Shown here in pieces: positions 1 to 12,800 of a stretch of 64,000 nt of DNA. Below the pieces are notes generated by a model. The model saw only the letters and a program-made list of their open reading frames with translations. It made no database searches and was not told the origin of the DNA. Both the position numbers and the translations under genes were made by a program. The stretch lies in NCBI GenBank assembly GCA_002105175.1, contig MCGE01000005.1:1674001-1738000 (forward strand). Reading direction: 5' to 3'. Positions within the stretch are counted from its first letter, which is position 1; the number at the start of each line of letters is the position of its first letter. This stretch comes from Absidia repens. Its lineage: Eukaryota > Mucoromycota > Mucoromycetes > Mucorales > Cunninghamellaceae.

Positions 1-1630
1 TTCTTTAGCATAGCATAATTTTGTTTTGTTTTGTTTTTGTTTTTAATACTATTGTTATTTTGTTGTTTTCATAATTATTGATATTGATGAATAAATTGAA
101 ATAAAAATCAACGATTCTATCCATTTTACTGCTTTTGCGATACACGGGATTTGCATTTTGTAAAAGTTGAACGGGATCATGTATTCCAACGTATATTATA
201 TGTATATATGTATGTATGTATGTGTGATATGGGTAGATGGACTGGAAATTAGGGATACGGTGCAATGTGGGTTTATGATCGGGCACAGTATTGTATCCTT
301 TTAGCATAAAGTAGGTTATTTACATGATGTGTTTAATACTAGGTAATTTGAGACTCCGAACCAGCTCCTTTGTCTTTAAGGGAAAAGTAGCCCTAGTGGT
401 GAGCTAAAGAGCCGAATTTTCACAAAATAGGTACACTAGCAATATTGTTCATTGTCTGATGGCTAGTTAATTTAATAAAAAAATGTATATTTTATTGTGG
501 CGTATTAGCAGATACTAAAACTAAAAGCGAGAGCTTTACTGCATCATGGGATTTAAGAGGAAGATCTATTTGAGGACGGATGAGGGAGACTAATGTAGAA
601 TTGAAGAGTGGTTAACACTAATCTAAAAAGCGACTGATAAAAAGGGATATTGTAGAACACATGAAAAAGACTATGGAACATTTTTTCATTAAAGTACACA
701 TATAGAGACATATTTTATTGAGATATAGATACAGACTACGGACAAACTAACAGTAAAGTAAGTCAATATAGTCTCCAAAAAGTCAACTAATGGTGGTTCT
801 AAATCCTGATTCCAAAATAAAAGGGTTTCCCCATGCATCTTGTAATCCCTGAGCTGAAAACCTTCTAAACTAGTCCTAGCACTAATCTAAGTTTACCATG
901 ACCCCTTAGGAGCCATGTTTGTGAAGAGAAAAGGAAAGGAAAAAAGAAAGATTGCGAAAAATAAAGAATGAGGAAAATAATAATTCACGTGGGCGGGTTG
1001 CGAAATATTTTCTGCAGCCTCTCGCTGAACTGCAATTCTAACCATTTCGTTAATTTTATTCTTCGATAATCTTTTCATTTTGATGAAAAAAGCACAAAGA
1101 AAGGTTATATATGACCGCTGTATTTATATATATGGAATGACTATACATATTAGAGTAATGGTATTGCTGTACCCTTAATAATAATGCAATTTCGTGTTTC
1201 CGGTGATATCGATATTGTCCGTTCCTACTCTCCAAACACTCCTGATTTAAAAGGGTCTCCATTTCCATTTCATCTCGGCAATATCGACCCAGAAACTTTC
1301 GAAATGTGCCCATTTTCTTGATGTTTACCACCTCTTTTACTCGTTTTTTTTATATTAAAAAAATATAAAATCAAAACCCAAACAGAAGACACCCCGTCTT
1401 TGCAGGTGATTCAGATACATGAGAAATCCCAATATAAACAAAAAATAATACATATTTTCAATGCGAAATAGTTGGCACACCATCATTTTTTTATTGATAT
1501 ATGGAAATAATGAATATAAAAAACATAAAAACTAAGACAAAGGAAGAAGGGGTAAAAAAAAATAAGCAATGACAATAATGATTATGGGGATGTTAATATT
1601 GATGTGATGATAATGACTATACTAAATGAT
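1..1630. other. Intergenic region holding repeat copy A
   Basis: No gene is supported here. Short frames on the minus strand between about 893 and 1331 lie inside the dispersed repeat and contain no recognisable domain. The segment before about 440 is plain AT-rich sequence with ATGT-type microsatellite around 200-225. The 3' end of CCT7 faces this region. Confidence 0.6.
440..1330 (+). repeat. Dispersed repeat family, copy A
   Basis: This is a member of a family seen again near 15.5, 25.5, 29.2, 39.2, 41.7, 50.3 and 63.5 kb. Shared landmarks are a GACATATTTTATT block near 706, the core GTTTCCCCATGCATC near 825, the string CTAAACTAGTCCT near 866 and CACGTGGGCGGG near 986. Copies A and B also stay similar for about 250 bases beyond CACGTG. 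Read on the minus strand, this far end has a GGTTAGAATTGCAG string followed at tRNA-like spacing by TTTCGCAACCCGC. That resembles the A and B promoter boxes of a tRNA gene. Ends are estimates, because no target-site duplication was established. Confidence 0.7.
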
Positions 1631-3712
1631 CTAACGTCTAGGCATTCCACGACCCCGGCCAGGCATACCACCGCCGCGAGGCATTTGTCCACCAGCACCA
1701 GGTTGTTCACTAGCTTTGTTCTTAATGGTTTCATCCACAGATAAGATCAAGCAAGCGGCTTCAGCAGCAGCAGCAATGGCATTTGTTTTAACCAACGCAG
1801 GTTCCCATACAAAAGCTTCAAAGTTATCAGTGATTGTTTCGTTGTTGACATCCACACCGTACCAAGTACCACCTTCTTGAGCATGTTTCATTCGAAGTCG
1901 GTTAAGGATATCAGTGGCGTCAAAACCAGCATTGTCACAGAGTTGACGGGGGATCACTTCTAATGCCTTTGCGAATGCACCAATAATCAACTGTTGCTTT
2001 CCTTCAATGGTTCTTGAATGTACGCGGAGGTATTTGGAGAGTTCCATTTCTGCAGCACCACCACCAGCAACCACAAGGTTGTTCTTAATAGCACGTCGTA
2101 CAATCATGATGGCATCGTGTAAAGATCGTTCGACTTCAGCAATGAATTGTTCAGCACCACCACGGAGAATCAAAGTACATGTCTTGGCTTGAGTACAACC
2201 TTCGAAAATGTTGAATCGTTCACCACCTACTTGCTTTTCTTCAAAGGAGTCACAAGAGCCAAGATGTTCAGGGCGCAAATCAGTACAAGTAGATTGAACG
2301 GAACCACCAACAGCTTGAATCACGCGGTCCATATCGTCCTTCGCAACACGGCCAGCACAGAAAATATCCCTGTCAGCAAAGTATTGAGTAGCCAAATCAC
2401 CAATGGGGAGCTTGGACAAGACCACCTTGGCACCACTAGCAACAATAGCTTCAAGTTTTTGGAAGATGATTTGCCATTCTGCGTCAACAATAGCTTGGTA
2501 TTCTGACACTTGTTCCACACGTACCTCTGCGTTGTCCTTTTCAGCCTTCAATTCCAATTCCACGTTGAGACATAATAACTTGGGGTTCTTGAATGACTTG
2601 GGTTGCTGTTCAAATCCAGCATAAGAGAAGGTCTTCTTGAAGGCAACACCATTGACCAATACCGATTCTTGCATCGCACCACCAGGAACACGTTTGATAC
2701 CAATCAGGCGTTCATTAAGGCTTTCTTGATCCAAAGATAACACCGCATCCACAACCATTTTTGTGAAGAATTCCTTTTGGGAGTAAATCAATTTTGACGA
2801 CATGGCAGTAGCAGCACATTTGGATAACAAATCACGGAATTCACTATAAAGGTACGACAAATTAGATGACCAAATCAATATTTTCATACTGTGCTTTCGA
2901 GTACAAATAACTTACTCTTTGTTGTCCTTATCAATTTTCACAGCCAGTTCCTTGATTTTATTGATGGATAATCTAGCAGCATTTCGGTAACCACGGATAA
3001 TGACGTGTGGGCTGACACCTTCTTCAATATAGCCTTTAACCTCCTTCAAGAGTTCACCAGCAAGAAGAACCACACTAGTAGTACCATCACCCACTTCGGC
3101 GTCTTGAGATCGAGCAATATCCACCAAAGTTTTTGCTGCAGGATGTACAATATCAAGAAGTTTCATGATAGTAGCGCCATCGTTGGAAATAGTAACTTGA
3201 CCTATATATAATACGTACATTTATGTTATAAAAAGGAAAGCAGTAAAAGGAGTATCAGTGGTACTGTCAACTACCATTTTCCAACTAACAACAATATACA
3301 CATATTTCTATACTTACCACGACCATCTACCATGAGTTTATCCATGCCTCGAGGACCAAGAGTTGTTTTGACAGTATCGACCACGGCAGCACAAGCATTG
3401 ATGTTAGACAAAAGCTGTCCTTTGCCTTGAGAAGTATCAGTGCCTTCCTTGAGGAGAATGATTTGAGGTTGCTAAATAATATAATAGTGAATGGTTAATA
3501 TAAGTCATCGGATGAGAAGTCGAAGAGATCGTTTGGACCTTTTGGGATACCTTCTCCTTTTTCCTGTTACACATAATGTTGAGATGAGACAACATACGCG
3601 CGTACAAAGAAAGACCGAGAACCGCATCTTCCAAAGGCCATCATCAATCTAATCCGATCCAATACCATGTATATTATATTGCATCAAGTATTACCATCAT
3701 GTTGCGTGACAT
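1631..3712 (-). CDS. CCT7: T-complex protein 1 subunit eta (CCT7)
   Basis: Subunit of the cytosolic TRiC/CCT ring chaperonin, which folds actin, tubulin and WD40 proteins using ATP. Four exons are read: 3695-3712, 3318-3471, 2916-3201 and 1631-2843. They give 556 aa, close to the usual 540-560. The start exon encodes only MSRNMM before the family-typical [12 protein letters not shown]. Visible group II chaperonin motifs include [46 protein letters not shown] and the GTWYGVDV segment. The C-terminus ends in a GRGRG-type tail, as in other eta subunits. The 2844-2915 intron has a CTAAT branch point. It could be read through to an in-frame ATG, but splicing gives the better family match ([11 protein letters not shown]). 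The gene is divergent from the Ran-binding gene, 490 bases away. Confidence 0.95.
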
Positions 3713-4202
3713 TTTTTTGTATAAATCTACCGTCAAGATGAGGCGTTCGAGGAAGATGAAAGAAGAAAAAAAAGAGAAATAATTTTTGGCACTTTCTGGC
3801 ACTTTTTCAATCAATTTCCACGTCACTTCGGCACTTCAATCCTTTTCAGCTGTCAATAAATTGTAGGCTTTTTTGTTTTGTTTTTGTTCAAGAATGAAAC
3901 TAGCTTAACGTTGTTGCATTGATAACGATAACCTTTTGCATTATCATAATTCTATCAATTTTATACGAGTATCTTGGTAAACCTTTTCTGTGATTTGCTG
4001 ACAATGCCTGTGTGGGCAGATCATACGAATTCGGGGTGCTGCATCACATTGGTTCTACTGAGTTCAAAGTCCGCTTTTTTTTTTACTTGCTGGAAAACAA
4101 GTCCTGCTTTTTCTTTTTCCCTTTATTTTTTGATTATACAGTATACTCAGTTATCGTTTGTACACTTACAACTGATCTCCAATACATTAAGTGAATTGAA
4201 AA
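3713..4202. promoter_or_regulatory. Shared divergent promoter region, CCT7 and Yrb2-like gene
   Basis: These 490 bases separate two head-to-head genes. They contain T-rich tracts and an imperfect CACTTTCTGGCACTTTTTC duplication around 3789-3808. No defined factor site can be named, and the promoter role is inferred from position only. Confidence 0.4.
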
Positions 4203-6217
4203 ATGTCTTCACCACCCGATTCTTTACATGATATTGGTAAATCATCATATACTTATATCAATATATGTATTAGCTTTTACTAAATCTTTACGGTCTTTTT
4301 TTTTTTCTTTTTTCTTGGTTTATCCTTATAGAAGATGCCGCTTCAAAGAAGCGTGGAAGAGCTCAATCAGTCGAGCCAGCACCAGTTCCTAAGGACGAGG
4401 TAGGTATATATTGAGTCGTTTGGTTTGTAGATTAGAAATATTTTTCGCTTAAAACCAATAATATAATCTGTTTTATTCATTTTTGTTAGGCTGAAGTAGA
4501 CAAAACTCCTTCCGTATCTGCACCAAAGAAAACGTAAGTTCATAGATTGATTTTGAACACAGAACTTTACACTGACCTCTTATGCTTCACTTGCTTTCTT
4601 AGAAAACGCGAGGACGAATGCCCCAATACCAACAAAAGTAACTCTGTTAGCACCATTCGAAGAAACATGAAAGATATGTCCACCACCGACAAAACAGTAG
4701 ACGCACTTGACGAATCCATGGTCGGTGACTCACAAGAACCGAGTAACGACGACGAAAATTTTGATCACACTATGGATACACATATCGAAGAAGGTTCTGA
4801 TACACAAAGCCTCGAACATGGATCTCAACACAATCACTCTTCTCAAGGACACGGTGACAACGACAATACAAGCCAGTCATCCAACACAAATACCAACAGC
4901 AATATCGATTCTACGGTCACAACAGACAGTTTGGACAAAGGACTTGACAGCAATAGTAAGGCAACCGGGAAATCCTTCTCTCAATTTGGCAGTAAGACCA
5001 ATGGTGATACAAACGACTGGAGTGAATTTGCAGACGAGAACGATGACGAAGAACAAAACAAGGTACCGACACCTAAATCTCAAGACGAGAAGCCCAAGTA
5101 TACATTTGGAAGTTCTTCAGGTTTTGGGACAAAAGGATGGGCATCAATACATCAAGGTACACCAAACACTATTCAAAAGGTATGAAACTCTCCTTACTTG
5201 TACGAAATTTGTTAGTACATCCTTCCTCATTTCTTTTATTATCATTTATTGATTTATTTATAGCCTTCTTCCTTCTCTGGTACTTCTGGCTCGACTTTTG
5301 GTTCATCTACGTCAGGTTTGAGTGGATTCTCCTTATCATCACCATCGTCAACATCGCCTGCCACCAAAGCCAAACCAGCCTTTGGTGCTTTTGCTAACGC
5401 TCCCACTTCATCTCCCTTCGCATTGGCTGCAGCAAGCGGTACAACAAATGCATTATCTTCTCTTCCAAAGGCCAATGCGCCGGCGGCATTATCACCTGGC
5501 GGTGAATCTACTACTAGCAGTGTCACAAGCTCTGACTATCCTGATGGGCAAAGTAGTCATGCCGATGATGATCATCAAGATAACGGTAAACATAATGGCA
5601 CGGAAACCTCTGCATTTGGTGAAGGTAGCAAAATCAAGGTACCAGGTGTTAAGCAAACGGAAGGTAAGGCCCCAGAGAAGGGTATATGATCATTGAAAGG
5701 CTGGGTACTAACAAAAAAAAAACGTATTTCTTTTTATTTCATTTGACATAGTCAAAACTGGTGAGGAAGATGAAGATACGATTTACCAAACAAAGGCGAA
5801 ACTTCTTGTACTTGATACGACAACGAACAATTGGAAGGAACGGGGAGCGGGTACATTCCGAATCAATGTCAAGGAAGTGGAAGTGACGGGACAGACAACA
5901 ATTCAATCAAGATTGGTGATGCGGGCGGACTCTGTGTATCGCTTGATTTTGAACCTTTTGCTGTTTACTGAAATGAAAGTGTTCATTATGCAAGATCGGT
6001 TGTACGTTTTGCTGGATTCGAATCAGAAACAAAGGAAGATGGAACAAGCAATCCTAAACTGGTGAATTATGCATTGAAGGTAATAATAATGAAATAGTAA
6101 TTTTTAGTAGCCACTCTTATATATCATTTACCTTTTCATTAATAGGTTGCTAGTCCTTCAGCTGCTCAAGAATTGTATCATCAAATCACGTCAAGGATCC
6201 CAACGAAACCAAAATAG
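4203..6217 (+). CDS. YRB2: Yrb2/Hba1/RanBP3-type Ran-binding protein, one apparent frameshift
   Basis: Predicted nuclear Ran-binding cofactor for CRM1 export. Exons: 4203-4236, 4332-4399, 4490-4533, 4603-5179, 5264-5663, 5752-6079 and 6146-6217. Assuming one missing base, the product is about 507 aa. The N-terminus is basic (KKRGRAQS). The middle is very acidic and Ser/Asn/Asp-rich, followed by FG-containing stretches (SSGFGTKGW, TFGSSTSG). The C-terminus is a RanBD1 domain running from YQTKAKLLVLD through NNWKERGAGTFRINV and RLVMRADSVYRLILN to KLVNYALK and SAAQELYHQI. This order of FG repeats before a C-terminal RanBD matches Yrb2/Hba1/RanBP3. The reading frame changes between MKV (near 5982) and VVRFAGFE (near 6000) without usable splice sites. 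One extra base there would restore a continuous domain, so an assembly error or a real lesion is likely. Confidence 0.8.
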
Positions 6218-6451
6218 TCTGTAGCTTTAGCTAGTATTTATTCTTTTTTCACATGTTTATCTTTATTTTTTTCCGACGCATATATTATATCTTCCCAATT
6301 TTATTCTCATTCCCTGTACCCTGTTTTATATAGTTCTTTAGAATAAAAAAAAATATGATATAGTTGTCTTTTTTTATTTTATTTTTATTGTGACATTATA
6401 TACGGTTATATATGTATATGTATTGTGTTTACGTGGTTGGCTCAAATAAAT

Positions 6452-6502
<51 letters not shown>

Positions 6503-6886
6503 TATTTGACTGTTGAAATGGTTTGTTGCTGAGGCTGAGTGAAGAAAAGGAAGCTTGATTTGAGGATAAATGTCCTTGATCACTCTTAGCGTGGGCCTGT
6601 GCCTGGCTCACAACCTGGGGTATAGTCTTGTTTATTTCCTCACTAAATTTTTATTTATAACATGGTTATGTTTTGTGCATATATATATATATATATAAAT
6701 GAATAAAATTGTCTTCGATGAACAAAGTGAAAGTATGTTGATAGTGTCCGTTGCATTGTACAGCTGACAGCCATTAATTTTCGAAAAAGGTGATACGACT
6801 GAGTTTCAATTTCCGGCACAGTTGTATCAGCCTTCGATTTTTTTTCCTTTTTTTTTCAATCGCTTTTATTTTTATCATTCTATATT
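6218..6886. other. Intergenic, AT-rich, with 44-base poly-T
   Basis: No gene is seen. The region holds the 3' flank of the Ran-binding gene, an uninterrupted T run at 6456-6499, an AT dinucleotide run near 6680-6698 and a T-rich leader just before the TRM732 start codon. Confidence 0.5.
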
Positions 6887-9800
6887 ATGGTGGATAAAGA
6901 ACGTCCTGGGAAGAAGAACATAAGTCTTCCCTCTATTTTATTCGCTAAATGGAAATGTGATGTGGCTGATAAACAAGATAGCCTGCTATCAAAATACTCA
7001 GATAGGCCGTTAGTGATTACTTTGACAGATCTCTTGAACAGTCAAGATCAACCTTGGGAAAAACAATCGTCTTTATTGAAACAAGCAGGTATGAAATCAA
7101 AAGAAGCATACGCCAATCATGGTACCACAGTCTATTTAACCTTTTTTTTTTTCATTCTTCATAGTCAAAATCTTGAGGACTGGTGGAAACAAATCCGACG
7201 ACGCCAACAACGCGGATAACAAACAACGGCAGCTACTTCTGAGGGATCTGGTGGAACCAATGGCTGCCTTAGGATACTTTTATGCAACAGAAAACAATAC
7301 AAGACGCCTATTTATTCCTCTTCTTGAAGCGTCCTCTCAGCAATTGAACACTGTGGGCACAGTCTCCACCACTCTGATCACAGTCTACACTAACTATCTC
7401 TCTTCCACCGACGAGACGACAGACGATGATTCATACAATAGCTCTTTCTACGCACACAAATCGTCAACTATCAACATGACTTTGGAATTTGAACTGGGAC
7501 GACGTTTGATTTCAGAGGCGTACGATCTCACTTTTCGATTTCTGGTGAAACACTCATTGGCGTCTCAAAAGCTATTGAATGGACAAGCAAGCAAAGGCAC
7601 CACCACTGTTTTATCTGTGGACGATTTGATACTCAACATTCATTTTTTGATCAAAACCACCATGTCTCTTTTAACACGGTGTGATGCTACGGAACAGGTC
7701 CTTGGAAATACACTCCATGATTCAACGACGGTGGATACTAGCCCATACGTACCTTTGATTGGTGAATTGACGCAAGTGCTTCTGGATATCACCATTCGTC
7801 CTTTAGTGTATGGTAAGGATTGCTGTCAGGTGGCTACGATGGCCCTTGGTGCTGTGATGAATCTCGGGAAAGATGCTACCTTTGTACGGAACTGGATTAT
7901 GGGATGGTTCTTTGTCGACGATGCTCCGCCTTCTGCCGCTGCTGAACTTATGTCCACTGTTTTTGGCATTGCGCGGCCTTTGGATACTGAACACTTTGCT
8001 GCAAATGCTGGATGGAAAGGAAAAGATGCCCCATGCTGTTCCTTATCCGTGGTATGATCTCTACAGTCCGCACTGAAGTATTATTCCAGCCTTTTGAATC
8101 TGATCGTTCTGTCTCTCCACTGGAAAGGTAATAGGAAAGGAAAGGGGTGGGTATTTTGTTTAGATCACTGACCAAACATTTTGGTGTTTATTGTCATCGG
8201 TATAGTCATGGCGGCTTCAAAAACTTACACGAACTCTTTTTTGTTGGAGCAGAATACTTTTGTATCATGGATAATGGTGATTCCCAGAGTAAGGTGATCG
8301 CTTTTGATGCTATGGCAACCTGGTTATTGGAACTCAAAAACATGATGATGGCAAATGAACAAGAAAACAAGGGCGCCTTTGAATCTGCTAGTATCCTGTC
8401 CAGTGAAAATGCCGACAAGTTGATACACTATGTATGGAACTATTGGGATGATCCGATTGATTCCCTTCAACATAGGGTAAATATTATTTGGAAAAAAAAA
8501 GGATGAAAGTTGTGTAGTGAATTCTCGTCTTGATTAATACTTACTTATTATTATTGTTGTTGCATTTAGGTGCGTTCTATATTTGAACTATTACTTGCAA
8601 TCTTGGATATCAAGGCGGCGTACTTCAAGCAAGAAGAAGAACATCGGGCTTATCTTTTGAACTTGCTGAAAAACCTTCTCATGATGGATTGGCATAGAAA
8701 GGTACAACTTTTATAAAACAGACAAATATTAGTATTATATTTATGTGCTTATTGATTCTGTCAATTTTTAATAGGTGAAATATGCTTTGATGACTATGCT
8801 GGTTGTTAAACTCGGTACCGATGTTTTCTTCGAAATGGAGACTGACTTGGTATGGAAATGCTTGCGGGCTATGGACAGCTTGAGCTTATCATCGCAAATC
8901 GGCGGGTTCATCTTGGAATTACTCTATCAACGCATTTTGGAAACAGTGCCTGACAGCAAACCATCAAAGGGACGACATATCAAACTTACAGTCAAAGACG
9001 AAGATACTGAGGTTTGTTTCTCTTGATGACCAGGGGAAAAGGACAAATGTACTAAAAAACAAGTTTTTTTTTTTTTTTTTTTTTTATTTTTACGTGAAAG
9101 GTATTGGCGAATCGTTGGATAGAACTGTGGGCTGTTCCAATGCTCCGTTGTTTGACTTCTTCATCCGATATTCTTCGACAAAATGCCAGTGGATTTATTC
9201 TGCAGCCATTATTCAAGACGAGCGTGGACTCATTTTGGTATTTGATGGACATTCTGAACGACACCACGCACAACACATGGGACTCTCTGAATCAGCGCTA
9301 CCGATTACACGCATTTATCTCCATCCTTAAGATTGCTCGTAGCTTGGATATTGTTGATGGGACTATGTATACTAGAGGTAAAGGAATAGATTACGTATAT
9401 ATGTCATCGATCACAACTCTAATCAGATTTCGTATTCTTTTCTGTTTACAGATGACGAGCAAACCACAAATTCTCGAAAAGTGTCCACCCAAACTTTAAA
9501 ATTGGCCGTGTATCATTTGGATCCTCAAATTCGTATTGACGCATTTGGACTTTTATGTGAATCTCGCAAAGGTGCTGCTGTGGTGACAGAAATCGAATTA
9601 GAAATGATCAAGTACTTTTTACCGCTCAACATGAACTGTGACTCCCCCGAATTCCGACAAAAATTGTGCGCTCATCTCACCAAGCTTCTGACACGGCTTC
9701 GTGGCAATCTTTATGCTCAACACAGAATGCACCTTTCCCATACGGCATTCCTCGACAAGTCAACGAAACAGCAGCGATCAAAGGATGATATCGATGTCAC

Positions 9801-12800
9801 TGAAGCAGAATTGGAAGGTGTCAATCGAACGATTCAACGTGGCAAGGATTTCCTTTATTGGCTTAATGACCACATCGCTACTTCTCTCTATCCAGGGGCC
9901 TCTTTCCAACGAGTGGCAACCGCATTACGTATTTTGAACCTCTTGATCTCTCTGTATGGTATCCCTGAGTCATCACCTGATAGCTCATCTACTGATTCAG
10001 GCGAGGACGATTCTTCATCTGCAGGGAAAAAGGCAACAACTATTGGAATCCATGGAGCTTCATCTGATTTCCCTTTTACCATCCCTCTTGCCTCTCCTCG
10101 AAACTCGAAATTATTGGTGGATACGTTGATGGACTCGTATGATTTTAACCGCAACATGGCGTTTGATATTCTTTGTCAATTCCCAAGCCCGCTTCCAGGT
10201 ATTACCTCCAAAGAAAATGCACAAGAACTACTATGGTGGGGTCTCAACAACGTTGTCAGTGCTCGCGCGGGGGAAAGCGATAGTGGTGCCATGATTTTCC
10301 GACTGGTGTTTACAAAATACGTGGTTGGTCTTGAATTCAATCTGCATCCTCAACAAAAAGGTGAATCAGGGCCTGTCAAGAAGAAGGGTGCCAATAAAAA
10401 GAAGCAAAAAGGGTCCGCCGCTGGTAAGAAGAATACAAAAAAATTGCAATATATGTATATCATCTAGTCACCAGCTCAAGTTTTTTTATTTTTTTTTTAT
10501 TTTTTATTTTTTTTTGATACCCGTTTAACTACACATTAGTTGTATTTACGGATAGATTACTGGATATGCTTGAACAACAAATTGGCATTGCAAAATCTAA
10601 TCTTTTGTTGGCGGCTCAGAATCATCCCATGCATGGTACTTTATTAGCGCTTCAGTAAGTATCCACCATTCAAAATATCTACAAATAATGCTAAACTCCC
10701 ACTCTTTTTATTTTATCTTAGGTATGTGTTCCGCGAACTTGATTATCGCAGTGCATATGTGACAAGCGATCAAGACAAATGGAAACATATACATGCTCGT
10801 GCCCTATCATTGATTCAGGCGGTTTGCGACTCTGTGATGGATGTTTTGACCAACCAATCTCCTGAAGGAAACGTACCAGCCACCTTCAAAGAAATGGAAG
10901 AAGCAATCGATGATCTTGTGGGCGAAGAGTCTGATAATATGGACCTAGTATCTGGACCTAAACATCAAATCATCCTTAGTTGTTGCTGGCGTGCAGTCAA
11001 GGAGGCAAGGTAAATGAAAATAAAAAGACAGAATCAATTAATATGATTGATTTCTAAACTGCTTTCTTTTATGTATTAGCTCTTTGTTAGAAGTAGTTAT
11101 CGCAAAAACCCCTATCGCAAAAAATGCCAAAGACAAGAATGCCCTATTGACCTTTACGGATTTGGAAAAAAGTGGTGGACTCCTTCGATCACTTCTCACA
11201 AGCATCCGTCACCGTGGTGCCTTTTCCGCTGTTTATCCCACCTATGTGTCTCTCTGTGCTAGATTATTATCATCTCCGCATCCCGAATTAAACAGCTTAC
11301 CTCATGAATGGCTCAAGGTGAATGAGAAAAGTCAAACATGAACCTATATATACATTTACGACAGTACTCATCTTAATGCTTTCATATTTATTAGGAAAAT
11401 TTGTCAAGTCTTACCTCAAGCAATATCTCTATCACTCGACGAAGTGCTGGTCTTCCCCTTTGTATTCTGGCTATTGTTAGCAGTGAACCTGTCACGAAGA
11501 AGGAACTTTTGGGCAGAACATTTCAACAACTTTTATCATTGGCTGGTGAAGAACCTCCTACAGACGCCGACCAACGAATCGATCTCCCTCAAGTACATGC
11601 CTACAATATCATGCGCACCATTTTCATGGACTCAAAACTAGGTACCCGTGTTTTGGAATATGCCTCGGATGGATTTTCTCTAGCCATCAATGGATTTTCT
11701 TCATCAAGGTAAAATATACATACGTAAAGAGTTATTCGAATTGCTTACCGATTTCTTTCGCTGCCATTATAGTTGGGCGATTCGAAACTGTGCTGTTATG
11801 CTCTTCTCTACGTTACTTCAGCGGACCTTGGGCACTAAGAAAACTCGTGATGAACACAGTAATGTTAACAACCTGACTGGACAAGAATTCTTCACACGAT
11901 TCCCCAAACTTCATTCTTACTTACTGAAAGAATTGGAAAAGGCGGTAGAACAACTTTTAGGCAAATCTATGGTAAGAAGGAGTAATAGAAGTTACTAATA
12001 TTACCTTTTAACTCATTTTTTTTTCTTTTCTTTTAGGCGGAAAGTGTCCATCCTGGATTGTATCCTATGTTGACTTTACTCTCACGATTGAGACCATCAG
12101 TAATGGATACCGCTACCGACGCTCTTTCCATGTCACCCTTTATTCCTTTGGTTATGTCTTGTGCTGGAAGCTCCATTTTTAAGGTATGTAAATAAATAAA
12201 TAAATTGGTAACTGAGTACTGATTATTTTTATATGTATATGATGTTGACAGACTCGTGAAATGGCTGCTCGGGCATTAGTTCCACTGATTCCTTCTACCT
12301 CTTCTCTGGTTGAAATGTTGGGTGGATTACTGGATTGGGGCAAAGGTTTGACACAAAATGACATTCATGGTCGTTTAATGCAAGTCCAATTTTTACTTCG
12401 TGGGCACTTGTACCAAGGGGAAACCTCCGAATCTACGGCATTGGAACTGATAAAATCTCTTTCTGGTGTGCTTACTCATTGCCTTACCCTGGTGAACCAG
12501 CTGGATGAAGTGTCTCGGTCCTTACTTTTAGATATCATTGCTGAGTTTTGTTTGGACTGTAAATGGATGTATGAAGGTGACAGATCTGCTCACGTCGTTG
12601 AAGGTAAGAAAAAAAAAATTAATCGAACGATCATACGAACAATAATAAATCAATAATATGTACTTACCGATATGACTCTTTTTCTTTAGAGCTATTATCC
12701 ATCTCAGATGAAGCATTTGAAGGACTCCGTGGATTTGTGCTCTCCTATGCTAGTCAAGCCATTCAGAATAAGGATGAAGCGGAACATATCGGTACTTACT

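Noticed and set aside
893..1331. Two minus-strand frames of 61 and 91 codons as genes
   Set aside because: They lie wholly within repeat copy A. Matching frames in copy B are broken differently, and no domain is visible.
8128..8163. A 36-base intron in TRM732 using the TTTAG acceptor
   Set aside because: It would keep the frame but is very short and lacks room for a branch point. The in-frame acceptor at 8205 gives a 78-base intron with CTGAC at a normal distance.
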